Shown here one piece after another: positions 8,645 through 18,200 of a DNA stretch of 64,000 nt (position 1 is its first letter; each line of letters starts with the position of its first letter). This stretch comes from Streptomyces sp. ISL-43 (GTDB taxonomy: Bacteria > Actinomycetota > Actinomycetes > Streptomycetales > Streptomycetaceae). The stretch spans positions 1-64,000 of the forward strand of contig NZ_JAGGOT010000073.1 in assembly GCF_018614195.1 (NCBI RefSeq), written 5' to 3'. The notes beneath the pieces are model-generated. The model was given only the letters and a program-made list of their open reading frames with translations. It was not told the DNA's origin and ran no database searches. Position numbers and translations under genes: made by a program.

Positions 8645-9250
8645 TCAGAAGCGCACCACCCCCGACGGGGTGGCCACCGCCCGCACGGGGTGGTCGTGCG
8701 GCTCCTCCGGGACCCGCGCGACCACCTCGTGGTCGTAGAGGAGCACGACGAGCGCGGGATGGGCCCCGGCGCGTTCCAGCCGCTCCAGCACCCGGTCGTA
8801 CGAGCCTCCGCCCCGCCCCAGCCGCATCCCGCGCCGGTCCACGGCGAGCCCGGGCAGCAGCACGGCGTCGGCGCCGGCCACCGCGTCCGGGCCGAGGCGT
8901 GGTCCGGCGGGCTCCAGGAGCCTCATCTTCCCGGGGTGCGCGGCCTCGGCCAGGCTCCCCGGGCCCTCGTACGCCGCCCAGTCGAGGTCGTTGTCCGGCA
9001 GCAGGACGGGCAGCAGCACCCGCTTCCCGGAAGCCCGCAGCGCGTCGAGCAGTTCGCGGGTGCCGGGCTCGGCGCCGACGGAGACGTAGGCCGCCACGGT
9101 CCGGGCGCCGGTGAGTTCGGGCAGTTCGAGAGCGGAGCGGGAGAGGGCGCGGGCCGCCGTACGCAGGGCGTCGGGGGACAAGGCGCGGCGGGCGGCGAGG
9201 AGTTCGCGGCGCAGGTCCGTCTTGCCCTGCGGAGGCTGGTTCGCGACCAC
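8645..9250 (-). CDS. 5-formyltetrahydrofolate cyclo-ligase
   Basis: 201 residues. It converts 5-formyl-THF to 5,10-methenyl-THF with ATP in folate one-carbon metabolism. The N-terminal basic DLRRELLAARRALSP, the nucleotide/folate segment VSVGAEPGTRELLDAL, KRVLLPVLLP, and the signature RLGRGGGSYDRVLERL near residue 155 are all present. The length fits the family. The GTG start lies close to the promoter region shared with divergent galU. The stop converges with the acylase gene 16 bp away. Confidence 0.9.
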   Translation of the reverse strand: MVANQPPQGKTDLRRELLAARRALSPDALRTAARALSRSALELPELTGARTVAAYVSVGAEPGTRELLDALRASGKRVLLPVLLPDNDLDWAAYEGPGSLAEAAHPGKMRLLEPAGPRLGPDAVAGADAVLLPGLAVDRRGMRLGRGGGSYDRVLERLERAGAHPALVVLLYDHEVVARVPEEPHDHPVRAVATPSGVVRF

Positions 9251-9341
9251 GGGTGGCTGGTCTCCTTCACTGGTAGTGCAAACTCGACATATTCACCTGG
9301 AGCTCATCTGGCGCCATCCGCGAGCGACTATTGTTCGGCGC

Positions 9342-10244
9342 ATGACTCAGTCGCAACCCGTGATCAAGAAGGCCGTCATCCCGGCCGCGGGCCTTGGTAC
9401 TCGCTTCCTTCCCGCGACCAAGGCGACACCCAAGGAAATGCTCCCGGTTGTGGACAAGCCGGCCATTCAATACGTGGTCGAAGAGGCAGTCTCGGCCGGC
9501 CTCGACGACATTCTCATGGTCACGGGTCGTAACAAGCGTGCTCTCGAAGACCACTTCGACCGCAACTACGAGCTGGAGTCCGCGCTCATCGCCAAGGGCG
9601 ATGACGACCGGCTGAAGAAGGTCCAGGAATCGAGCGACCTGGCCACCATGCACTACGTCCGCCAGGGCGACCCGCGCGGCCTCGGCCACGCCGTGCTGTG
9701 CGCCGAGCCGCACGTCGGCGACGAGCCCTTCGCCGTCCTCCTCGGCGACGACCTCATCGACCCGCGCGACCCGCTGCTGCGTCTGATGTGCGAGATCCAG
9801 CAGCGCACCGGCGGCAGCGTCGTCGCGTTGATGGAGGTGGACCCGTCCCAGGTGCACCTGTACGGCTGCGCCGCCATCGAGGCCACCGACGAGTCGGACG
9901 TGGTCCGCATCACCGGTCTCGTCGAGAAGCCGGACGCGGTGGACGCGCCCAGCAATTTCGCGGTGATCGGCCGCTATGTCCTCAACCCCGCCGTCTTCGA
10001 CATACTGCGTGAGACCGAGCCGGGCCGCGGCGGAGAGATCCAGCTGACCGACGCCCTGCAGAAGCTGGCCGCCGACGAGACCCTCGGCGGCCCGGTGCAC
10101 GGCGTGGTCTTCCGGGGCCGCCGCTACGACACCGGGGACCGCGGGGACTACCTGCGGGCCATCGTCCGGCTCGCGTGCGAGCGTGAGGACCTGGGCCCGG
10201 AGTTCCGCACCTGGCTTCACCGTTACGTCACGGAGGAGATGTAG
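9342..10244 (+). CDS. galU: UTP--glucose-1-phosphate uridylyltransferase
   Basis: 300 residues. It makes UDP-glucose for cell wall and polysaccharide synthesis. The N-terminal nucleotidyltransferase signature KAVIPAAGLGTRFLPATKA, KEMLPVVDKPAIQYVVEEA, the LLGDD metal site and the VEKP segment are all visible. The ATG at 9342 gives the family N-terminus; the longer frame overlaps fthC-type coding DNA. The stop is 4 nt before the TTG of the moeA-type gene, so the two are co-transcribed. The order galU-moeA-rimJ-glpR is also that of Mycobacterium (recalled). Confidence 0.93.
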   Translation: MTQSQPVIKKAVIPAAGLGTRFLPATKATPKEMLPVVDKPAIQYVVEEAVSAGLDDILMVTGRNKRALEDHFDRNYELESALIAKGDDDRLKKVQESSDLATMHYVRQGDPRGLGHAVLCAEPHVGDEPFAVLLGDDLIDPRDPLLRLMCEIQQRTGGSVVALMEVDPSQVHLYGCAAIEATDESDVVRITGLVEKPDAVDAPSNFAVIGRYVLNPAVFDILRETEPGRGGEIQLTDALQKLAADETLGGPVHGVVFRGRRYDTGDRGDYLRAIVRLACEREDLGPEFRTWLHRYVTEEM

Positions 10245-10248
10245 CACC

Positions 10249-11589
10249 TTGAGCAGCCACGCACCGCAGGACACCGGCCACCAACGTCTGTGGTCCGTGG
10301 ACGAGCACCTCGCCGACGTCCTCGCCACCGTCCGGCCGCTCGAGCCCATCGAGCTCCAGCTGCTCGACGCACAGGGCTGCGTCCTGGTCGAGGACGTCAC
10401 CGTGCCCGTCGCCCTCCCGCCCTTCGACAACAGCTCGATGGACGGCTACGCCGTCCGGACCGCCGACGTCCAGGGCGCGAGCGAGGAGTTCCCCGCGGTG
10501 CTGACGGTCATCGGGGACGTGGCGGCCGGCAGCGGTGAGCTGCCGACCGTCGGCCCCGGCCAGGCCGCCCGCATCATGACCGGCGCCCCGCTGCCCCCCG
10601 GGGCGGAAGCCGTCGTACCGGTCGAGTGGACCGACGGCGGTACGGGCGGCGGCGCGGCCTCCGGGATGACCCCGGCCAGCGAGTCACCCGAGGGCGCCGT
10701 CGGCGAGGTGCGGGTCCACCGCGCCGCCGAGGCGCGGGCGCACGTCCGCTCGCGAGGGAGCGACGTACAGGCCGGGGACCTCGCGCTCGCCGCGGGCACG
10801 GTCCTGGGCCCGCCGCAGATCGCCCTGCTGGCGGCCATCGGGCGGGGCACCGTGCGGGTGCGGCCGCGCCCGCGCGTCGTCGTCATGTCCACCGGCAGCG
10901 AATTGGTCCAGCCCGGCGAGGCGCTGACGGCGGGCACGATCTACGACTCCAACAGCTTCGCCCTGGCCGCCGCCGCGCGGGACGCCGGAGCCATCGCCTA
11001 CCGGGTCGGCGCCGTCGCGGACGACGCCGACACCCTGCGCTCCACCATCGAGGACCAGCTCATCCGGGCCGACCTGCTGGTCACCACGGGCGGGGTCAGC
11101 GTCGGCGCGTACGACGTGGTCAAGGAAGCCCTCACGGCCGTCTCCACCGGGGACGAGGACGTGGACGGCGCGGGCATCGACTTCCGCAAGCTCGCCATGC
11201 AGCCCGGCAAGCCCCAGGGCTTCGGCACCATCGGCCCCGACCACACCCCGCTGCTCGCCCTGCCGGGCAACCCGGTGTCCTCCTACGTCTCCTTCGAGCT
11301 GTTCGTGCGCCCCGCGATCCGCGCCCTGATGGGCCTGCCCGCCTCCGAGGTCAGCCGGCCGAGCGTGCGCGCGGTGCTCGAGGCGGACAAGGCGATCGGC
11401 TCCCCGGCGGGCCGCCGCCAGTTCCTGCGCGGCAAGTACGACGCCGTGAGCGGCACGGTCAGCCCGGTCGGCGGATCGGGCTCGCACCTGATCGCCGCGC
11501 TGGCGCACGCCGACTCCCTGATGGTCGTACCGGAGGACGTCACCTCGGTGGAGCCCGGGGCCGAGCTGGAAGTGGTCCTGCTCGGCTGA
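10249..11589 (+). CDS. moeA: Molybdopterin molybdenumtransferase MoeA / gephyrin-like protein Glp
   Basis: 446 residues. MoeA/gephyrin architecture: N-terminal MoeA domains with PPFDNSSMDGYAVR, IMTGAPLPPGAEAVVPVE, then a MoCF-binding domain with VVMSTGSELVQPGE, TTGGVSVGAYD and LPGNPVSSYVSFELFVRP, and the small C-terminal domain. It inserts molybdate into adenylylated molybdopterin. The following moaC and mog genes support a cofactor role. The galU before it and the SepX/GlpR-like gene after it match the locus of actinobacterial Glp, a gephyrin-like protein shown in Corynebacterium to act in cell division. Start TTG at 10249 with GGAGGAG 10 nt upstream inside the galU end. Confidence 0.88.
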   Translation: MSSHAPQDTGHQRLWSVDEHLADVLATVRPLEPIELQLLDAQGCVLVEDVTVPVALPPFDNSSMDGYAVRTADVQGASEEFPAVLTVIGDVAAGSGELPTVGPGQAARIMTGAPLPPGAEAVVPVEWTDGGTGGGAASGMTPASESPEGAVGEVRVHRAAEARAHVRSRGSDVQAGDLALAAGTVLGPPQIALLAAIGRGTVRVRPRPRVVVMSTGSELVQPGEALTAGTIYDSNSFALAAAARDAGAIAYRVGAVADDADTLRSTIEDQLIRADLLVTTGGVSVGAYDVVKEALTAVSTGDEDVDGAGIDFRKLAMQPGKPQGFGTIGPDHTPLLALPGNPVSSYVSFELFVRPAIRALMGLPASEVSRPSVRAVLEADKAIGSPAGRRQFLRGKYDAVSGTVSPVGGSGSHLIAALAHADSLMVVPEDVTSVEPGAELEVVLLG

Positions 11590-11662
11590 GGCCGGGCGGA
11601 TGCGGGTAGCGTGTTGCACCACACAGGCCCTTGCGGGGCCCGGACGGGAGCGGCACGCACAT

Positions 11663-12166
11663 ATGAGTACGCAAAGCAGCGCCGGTGGCGCCGGCGGCAC
11701 CAAGCTGACGCACATCGACGAGGCCGGCGCGGCCCGGATGGTCGACGTCTCGGAGAAGGACGTCACCACCCGGACGGCGCGGGCCAGCGGGCGCGTGCTG
11801 GTCTCCCCCCGGGTGATCGAGCTGCTGCGCGGCGAGGGCGTCCCCAAGGGGGACGCGCTGGCCACCGCGCGGATCGCCGGGATCATGGGCGCGAAGAAGA
11901 CCCCCGACCTGATTCCGCTGTGCCACCCGCTGGCCGTCTCCGGCGTGAAGGTCGACCTGTCGGTCGCCGACGACGCCGTCGAGATCCTCGCCACCGTCAA
12001 GACCACCGACCGCACGGGCGTCGAGATGGAGGCGCTGACCGCCGTCGCGGTCGCCGGGCTCACCGTCATCGACATGGTCAAGGCGGTCGACAAGGGCGCG
12101 GTCATCACGGACGTGCGGGTCGAGGAGAAGACGGGCGGCAAGTCCGGCGACTGGGCGCGTTCGTGA
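11663..12166 (+). CDS. moaC: Cyclic pyranopterin monophosphate synthase MoaC
   Basis: 167 residues. With MoaA it forms cyclic pyranopterin monophosphate, the first molybdenum cofactor intermediate. Signature segments are LTHIDEAGAARMVDVSEKDVT, GIMGAKKTPDLIPLCHPL, TGVEMEALTAVAVAGLTVIDM and the C-terminal EEKTGGKSG. ATG at 11663 chosen because it gives the family-length N-terminus. The TGA overlaps the GTG of the next gene (GTGA). Confidence 0.93.
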   Translation: MSTQSSAGGAGGTKLTHIDEAGAARMVDVSEKDVTTRTARASGRVLVSPRVIELLRGEGVPKGDALATARIAGIMGAKKTPDLIPLCHPLAVSGVKVDLSVADDAVEILATVKTTDRTGVEMEALTAVAVAGLTVIDMVKAVDKGAVITDVRVEEKTGGKSGDWARS

Positions 12167-12759
12167 ACGCCCCGCGCGGCGGCGAGGTCCACAGCCACAG
12201 CCACGGCCAGGAGCCGCGGTCCGTGACGCCACAGGCCACGTCCGCGGCGCCGTCGCCGCGCGCGCTGGTCGTCACCGCCTCCAACCGGGCCTCGAAGGGC
12301 GTCTACGCCGACAAGGGCGGCCCGGTGCTCGCCGACGGGCTGCGCGCCCTCGGCTTCTCCGTGGACGGCCCGCGCGTCGTCCCCGACGGGGACCCCGTCG
12401 AGGCGGCCCTGCGCGAGGGCGTGGCCGCCGGGTACGACGTCATCCTCACCACCGGCGGCACCGGCATCTCGCCGACCGACCGGACCCCGGACGCCACCGC
12501 CCGGGTGCTGGACTACGAGATCCCGGGCATCCCGCAGGCCATCCGCGCCGAGTCCCTGGCGAAGGTGCCGACCGCGGCCCTGTCGCGGGGTCTGGCGGGC
12601 GTGGCCGGCCACACCCTGATCGTGAACCTGCCGGGTTCGACGGGCGGGGTGCGCGACGGGATCGCCGTCCTGTCCCGCGTACTGCTCCACGCCGTCGACC
12701 AGATCCGGGGCGGCGACCACCCCGCGCCCCCCGGCAGAAGCACAGGGAGCGCGAGCTGA
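12163..12759 (+). CDS. mog: Molybdenum cofactor biosynthesis protein, MogA/MoaB family
   Basis: 198 residues from the overlapping GTG. It adenylates molybdopterin before molybdate insertion by MoeA. The domain starts ALVVTASNRASKGVYADKGG and contains LTTGGTGISPTDRTPDAT and NLPGSTGGVRDGIAVL, the MoCF-binding signatures. The first 25 residues are a variable, His-containing tail (HSHSHGQE). An internal GTG at 12223 with AGGAG 9 nt upstream is an alternative start that would remove this tail. It is translationally coupled to moaC. Confidence 0.88.
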   Translation: MNAPRGGEVHSHSHGQEPRSVTPQATSAAPSPRALVVTASNRASKGVYADKGGPVLADGLRALGFSVDGPRVVPDGDPVEAALREGVAAGYDVILTTGGTGISPTDRTPDATARVLDYEIPGIPQAIRAESLAKVPTAALSRGLAGVAGHTLIVNLPGSTGGVRDGIAVLSRVLLHAVDQIRGGDHPAPPGRSTGSAS

Positions 12760-12776
12760 ACGGCCCCTCCTGGCCG

Positions 12777-13394
12777 GTGGTGCTGTCGGACGGTGAGGTC
12801 ACGCTCCGGCCGATAAAGCTGCGGGACCAGACCGCCTGGCGCGAGGTCAACCGGCGCAACCGCGACTGGCTCCGGCCGTGGGAGGCGACGATTCCGCCGG
12901 CCGCGCCCTGGGGGCCGGTGATCCAGCGGCCGACGTACCGCCAGATGGTCCGCCATCTGCGGGCGGAGGCGAACGCGGGGCGCATGCTGCCGTTCGTCAT
13001 CGAGTACCAGGGGCGCCTGGTGGGCCAGCTGACGGTCGCCGGGATCACCTGGGGCTCGATGTGCGCGGGCCACGTCGGCTACTGGGTGGACCGCGAGGTG
13101 GCGGGCCGCGGGGTGATGCCGACGGCGGTCGCGCTGGCGGTGGACCACTGCTTCACGAAGGTCGGCCTGCACCGGATCGAGGTGTGCATCCGCCCGGAGA
13201 ACGGCCCGAGCCGCCGGGTCGTGGAGAAGCTCGGTTTCCGCGAGGAGGGGCTGCGCCCGCGGTATCTGCACATCGACGGCGCGTGGCGCGATCACCTCGT
13301 GTACGCGCTGACGGTGGAGGAGGTGCGGGACGGGCTGCTGCGTCGCTGGCAGCGGGAGCGCCACCCGCACGGTCCCGCGTCGCCCGAACAATAG
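12777..13394 (+). CDS. rimJ: RimJ/RimL-type GNAT N-acetyltransferase
   Basis: 205 residues from this GTG. A GNAT fold with VTLRPIKLRDQTAWREVNRRN at the start and the acetyl-CoA region VGYWVDREVAGRGVMPTAVALAVDHCF, then RRVVEKLGFREEG. Members acetylate protein N-termini or small molecules. The open frame extends 7 codons upstream to a CTG at 12756 that overlaps the mog stop as CTGA and has AGGGAG 6 nt upstream. That may be the real start. Position between moeA-type and glpR-type genes is conserved in actinobacteria. Confidence 0.85.
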   Translation: MVLSDGEVTLRPIKLRDQTAWREVNRRNRDWLRPWEATIPPAAPWGPVIQRPTYRQMVRHLRAEANAGRMLPFVIEYQGRLVGQLTVAGITWGSMCAGHVGYWVDREVAGRGVMPTAVALAVDHCFTKVGLHRIEVCIRPENGPSRRVVEKLGFREEGLRPRYLHIDGAWRDHLVYALTVEEVRDGLLRRWQRERHPHGPASPEQ

Positions 13395-13551
13395 GAATCC
13401 GATATCTGTTCGAATTCTTTCGCGCAATGACCGATTCGCCCATAACCTGATCCGAAGAATCACAAAAAAAGTCCGTGATATCAGCGAGATCGCGCGACAC
13501 GCCGTCCCAATTGGCGGATCCGCCCGCCCGCGCCCCTCTACGGTGTGGGGT

Positions 13552-14556
13552 GTGAGCAGCAGCGGCCTCATCTACGCAGTCATCGTCGGGGCCTGGGCCG
13601 CCTACTTGGTGCCCATGTGGCTCCGGAGGCAGGACGAGCTGAACGAAGCCCGTCCGACGGAACGCTTCTCCACCGCCATCCGGCTGCTTTCCGGCCGGGC
13701 GGGAATGGAGCGCCGTTACGCCAAGGGGCTGCGTGAGCGCGGTGACGAAGAGGCGCAGCCCCAGCCCCCCGCGGACCCGGACGCCGCGACGGAAACGGTG
13801 AACTCCGTGGACGCCGCCGACGCCCGGGCAGTCGTCGTGCCCCCGCCCACCCGGTCGGAGCCGAGATCGGCCGCCTCCGAGCGGGCCGACCGCGCGGAGC
13901 GCGCCCGCCGCGAGCAGCGCCTGGTCGTCCTGGCCCGCCGCCGGCGCACGATCGCACTGCTCTTCCTGATCTTCACCCTCGGCGCGGTCGTCGCCGCCGT
14001 CGGCGGACTGCAGTACCTGTGGGCCCCGGCCGTACCCGCCCTGCTGCTGAGCACGTACATCGTGCACCTGCGGGTCCAGGAGCGGCGGCGCTACGAGTTC
14101 ACCATGGACCGGCGGCGCGCCGAAGCGGCCGCCCGCCGGCTCCGCGAGAACCGCCCCCGCCGCCGGGAGTCCGAGGCGGCGGCCGGCTCCGAACCGGACC
14201 CCGCGCCACCCGTCTCCCCGCAGGAGGCCGGCCGGCGCGCCCTGGTCGAGCAGACCGACCACGCGGAATGGGTGGACCAGCAGCGCGAGCGCGAGCGCGG
14301 CCCCGCCCGAGGTGACAGCTGGGAGCCCGTCCCGGTCCCGCTGCCGACGTACGTGACGGCCCCGGTCGCCCCGCGCGCCACCGGCCCGGCCACCCCGGAC
14401 CCCTGGAGCGCGTCCCGCTCCAGCACGGCAGAGCCCACGGAGCCGCGCCTGCGCGCCCAGCCCGCCCCCCGCACGCCCCGCGCCCGCGACGCGGCCCGCA
14501 CGCCGCTGTTCGACCAGTACGAGGGTGACGAGCGCCCGCGCGCCGCGAACGAATGA
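13552..14556 (+). CDS. sepX: SepX/GlpR-like divisome membrane protein
   Basis: 334 residues. The N-terminal membrane segment (SSSGLIYAVIVGAWAAYLVP, then MWLRRQDELNEARPTERFS) is diagnostic of the actinobacterial SepX/GlpR family. A charged linker is followed by two further hydrophobic segments near 140-180 (TIALLFLIFTLGAVVAAVGG, LWAPAVPALLLSTYIVHL). The long Pro/Arg-rich cytoplasmic tail ends TPLFDQYEGDERPRAANE. In Streptomyces SepX supports cross-walls and sporulation; in Corynebacterium GlpR is the membrane receptor of Glp. The assignment rests on remembered family features and the galU-moeA-rimJ neighbourhood. GTG at 13552 preferred over GTG 13543. Confidence 0.75.
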   Translation: MSSSGLIYAVIVGAWAAYLVPMWLRRQDELNEARPTERFSTAIRLLSGRAGMERRYAKGLRERGDEEAQPQPPADPDAATETVNSVDAADARAVVVPPPTRSEPRSAASERADRAERARREQRLVVLARRRRTIALLFLIFTLGAVVAAVGGLQYLWAPAVPALLLSTYIVHLRVQERRRYEFTMDRRRAEAAARRLRENRPRRRESEAAAGSEPDPAPPVSPQEAGRRALVEQTDHAEWVDQQRERERGPARGDSWEPVPVPLPTYVTAPVAPRATGPATPDPWSASRSSTAEPTEPRLRAQPAPRTPRARDAARTPLFDQYEGDERPRAANE

Positions 14557-14634
14557 TCGATGACCTGCGCGGACGCTCCCCGAAACCGGTTTTGGAGCAC
14601 CCGCGAGGGGATGCTAATGTTTCACACGTCGCAA

Positions 14635-14708
14635 GGGCCTGTGGCGCAGTCTGGTAGCGCACCTCGTTCGCATCGAGGGGGTCTGGGGTTCAAATCCCCA
14701 CAGGTCCA
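14635..14708 (+). tRNA. tRNA-Ala (anticodon CGC)
   Basis: A full cloverleaf can be drawn: acceptor stem GGGCCTG/CAGGTCC with the G3-U70 wobble that identifies alanine tRNA, D-arm around GGCGCAGTCTGGTAGCGC, anticodon stem CCTCG/CGAGG with loop TTCGCAT (anticodon CGC, codon GCG), and T-arm GGTTCAAATCC. Discriminator A; CCA is not encoded. A strong terminator follows. Confidence 0.93.
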
Positions 14709-14715
14709 CAGACAA

Positions 14716-14755
14716 AGAAGATCCCGCCCGGTCGAAAGACCGGGCGGGATCTTCT
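14716..14755 (+). terminator. Terminator of tRNA-Ala
   Basis: A perfect 18-bp stem (14716-14733 and 14738-14755) closed by a GAAA tetraloop and followed by GCTTT, 8 bp beyond the tRNA. It would work in both directions. Confidence 0.85.
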
Positions 14756-14772
14756 GCTTTCCCGGCACTGCA

Positions 14773-14992
14773 CTAGAAGTCGCCGCCGGAGGAGCAGCCC
14801 GTGGTGAAGTTGCCGTTGAGGTCGCGGTCCAAGGCCGGCGGCGGATCCGGCCGAGGGCGCGGTCGCGCGGACGCGGGGGCCGGTGACGACGATCGCCCCG
14901 AGGTCGCGCAGGGCGACCAGGGCGCTCTCGGAGACGCGCTGCGGGCCACCGGCGAGATGGGCGAGTTCGTAGACGTTCAGGTCGATGTGCAT
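14773..14992 (-). pseudogene. Small, apparently frameshifted hypothetical gene
   Basis: From the ATG at 14992 the frame reads MHIDLNVYELAHLAGGPQ then SESALVALRDLGAIVVTGPRV. This resembles the start of TIGR04222-type Streptomyces membrane proteins, which have a Leu-Tyr-Glu-Leu-Ala opening and a downstream Gly/Cys-rich end. After about 50 codons the frame becomes Arg-rich noise and stops at 14690. A different frame reads LDRDLNGNFTTGCSSGGDF and stops at 14773, which looks like the native C-terminus. I read this as a truncated and frameshifted remnant. The family assignment is weak. Confidence 0.4.
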
Positions 14993-15255
14993 GGGCCCCC
15001 CCGTTGGGTCGCGCCGACGTCCTGGCTCCAGTGGGGGCGGGCGCCGGGCAAGCGGCTCGTGCCGGTGCGCAGTTCAGAGCTGGATCTGAGCTCCGGCCGG
15101 CCCGCACCCCGGGGTTACCGGCTCGTAGGCCTGCTGATAGACAGCTCCCTACGAAAACCCGTCGCACCCCGGTCAGGCGCCGTGCCACCCTCCCGCAGGG
15201 AAGTAGCCCCTTGGCCCGTGGTGGCCGGGCGGGTCGGATCGCGTGGGGGGAACAC

Positions 15256-18200
15256 ATGAATCTGCTGCCGAACGGCACAAGACGGTGGCGCGGGAGGGGG
15301 AGGAGCGGCCGCGCGGCGGTCGCTTCGGCGGCCCTGCTCGCAGCCGTCCTGACCTCTCTGGTGGGCCAGAGCGGGCCCGCCTTCGCGGCGCCGGCCCGGC
15401 CCGTGGCCGCCGCCGCCCCGCAGCCGGACGCCGACGCGGGCAAGTCCGCGCCGGCCCCGCAGCCCGGGGCGAAGGCCGTGCCCGGTCCGAAGGCCACGCC
15501 CGAGCAGGACCCGAAGGCCGACCGGGCCGCCGCCGTGCGCTCGCTCCAGGAGGGCGACCCGGCGGCCACCTGTCCCACGGCCCTGGTGGCGCACACGCCC
15601 GTGGACTGCGTGGTCGAGCCGTACAAGACCGTCTCCTTCTCGCTCACGCTGCCGCAGCAGAAGGACCTGGTGTTCCTCCAGGCCGTCTCGGCGCAGACGG
15701 TCTACCCCAGGCTGATCGCACCCGACGGCAGCGCGGTCACCTGTGAGAGCGTCCGCCAATACTCCAGCGGCGAGATCCGCTGCGCGACCGGCCAGGCGGG
15801 CACGTACACGGTCGAGGTCCGCAACGACAGCGGCATGGAGAACGCCCTCTCGGTGGCGTACCTCCCGCTGCTCTCCACCACCGCGTGCAAGGCGGTCGGC
15901 GCCGCCGACCGCACGCTCGGCGCCCCGACCGTGTTCCACGGTTCACTGCCGGCCGGCTCGCCGGGCGACTGCTACACGACCGACCTCGCCGCGAACGACG
16001 TACTGCGCACCCACAGCTCCTCGTACCGGGTCCTGCAGACCGTCTACGACGCCACCGGCAAGCAGGTCTGCTCCTCGGAGAACCGCGAGAGCGACGCACT
16101 CGACTGCAAGCTCGCCGGCACCGCGCCGTTCCGCGTGACGGTGCAGCAGATCTCGGGGGCCGCGGAGGCCTACGACTTCACCCTGGCCCGGCTCTCCCGC
16201 CCGGAGGGCTGCGCGGTGGTGACGCCGCAGGCGTACGGCGCCTCCCCGGACCTGAGCTCCACGGCACGCTGCCGGACCCTGCGGGTCGCGGCCGCGGCCC
16301 GGCACACCTTCGGCCCGGTCTCGGCCGTCGCAGCCCCGTACGGCGGGCTGTTCGCCGCCGACGGCACGCCGTCCACCAGCGCCTGCACCGCTACCGGCGT
16401 CTGTGATCTGGCCGTCGGCGACCACACCTGGGTGGTCGATCCCAGCCGCACCGACGCGGGCCAGGCCGCCGCCCCCTTCGGCATGGCCCTCCACTCCGCC
16501 AAGGAGACCCGGGGCTGCACCGCCACCCACGACAACGGCCTCGTGGCCGGTCCGGTCCAGGGCAAGTTCGACGGGCCCGGGCAGCAGTTCTGCCTGACCC
16601 TGCCGACCGCCACCGGGAAGGGCCTCTACCTGCTCAACCGGCCGCCCGCCGAGGGCACCAGCGTCGCCGTCCAGGTCTACGACGCCACCGGCGCCGAGCA
16701 GTGCGACAGCCGCGGCTCCTCGTACGCCGTCTGCAAACTGACCGGCACCGCTCCGTTCCGCGCGGCGCTGAGCGGCGAACCGGCCGGGTCCTACCAGCTG
16801 CTGGTCCACAAGACCGGCGAACCCGCGGGCTGCGCCGCGTGGCCGCAGTCCGGCTTCGGCGGCTCCTGGGGCGCCGAGGTCTCGCTGACCGAGGCCGTGC
16901 AGCAGGTCTGCCTGAGCCTGCCCGCGAACCAGCACTCCACCACCGAGATGCTCGACTACGCCAACATCGCGAACCGGGTCAACGCCTCGGTCCAGGTGGT
17001 CGACCCCGCCGGCAACACCGCGTGCTCCACCTCGGGAAGCTCCACCACCAACTGCGTGCTGGCCGCGGGTGTCCCGTACACCGCGATGCTGGTCGGCACC
17101 GGCTGGGTGGACACGTACAAGCTGGTCCGGCGGGACATCTCGCCGACCGCGAACTGCACCGCCACGGCCTCGACGAAGGTCGGCGGCCCGTCCACCCCGC
17201 TCGACCTGACCTCGGCCCTGGACGCCCGCTGCATCCGCGTCGCCGCCGCCGCCGCGGACAAGTACTGGCTGAGCGCGCGGACCCTGGGCTCGCGCTACGA
17301 CCCCTCCACGGTGATGACCGTCGTCGACGCGGGCGGCAAGACCGTCTGCAGGCAGTGGGGGGTCGCCTGCCGGGTCACCGGTTCGACGTCCTACGTGGCG
17401 ATCGTGATCGCCTCCGGGTACAAGGACAAGCCCATCCACACCAACGTCGACGCCTGGAAGGTCGGCACGGAGGCCGGCTGGGCGCCGGAGTGCGCCGCCA
17501 ACCGGATCTCGGTCGACGGCTTCCCGGTGCGCAGCGGCACGCTCACCGAGTCCTCGACGGCCTACTGCGCCGTGGTCGACGTGAAGACCTCGCAGGCCTT
17601 CAACGTCTTCGGCACCACCAGCGCCACCGACGTGGAGAAGCCCAATGTCGGGCTCCTGAGCGCCGCGCACTGGGACAACTCGTACCTCGGCTACCAGTGC
17701 ATGAACAACTACGGCACCTTCGGCGCCCGGTGCGCGACCTACGACAGCTCCGACGTGGGACAGGCCGTGCTGATGGTCAGCCCCAACAAGACGGTCACGC
17801 CGGTCGAGTTCAGCCTGCAGGGTGTCTGCGACAGCGGGTGCACGCGCCCGCCGAACCAGGACCCGACCTCGATCAGCCCCGCGACCGGCGCCGCCGGGAC
17901 GCGGACCCAGGCCGTCGTCCGCGGCACCGGACTCACCCTGGGCACCAAGGTGAAGCTGGTCCGCAGCGGCGGGGGCAGCGACACGCGGCCGGTCATGACC
18001 GTGCTCTCCGTGAACCCCGCCGGCACCGAACTCAACGTCCTGGTCGACACCAACGGGCTGGAGCCGGGCGCGTACGACGTCGTACTCGACGGCATCGGGT
18101 ACTCCAGCGGAACGCCCTCCCCGGGCTACCTCCCCAAGGCGTACACGGTCACGGCGCCGCCCGTCTCCGCGAAGAGCCGCTTCGTCCCGGTCACCCCCTC

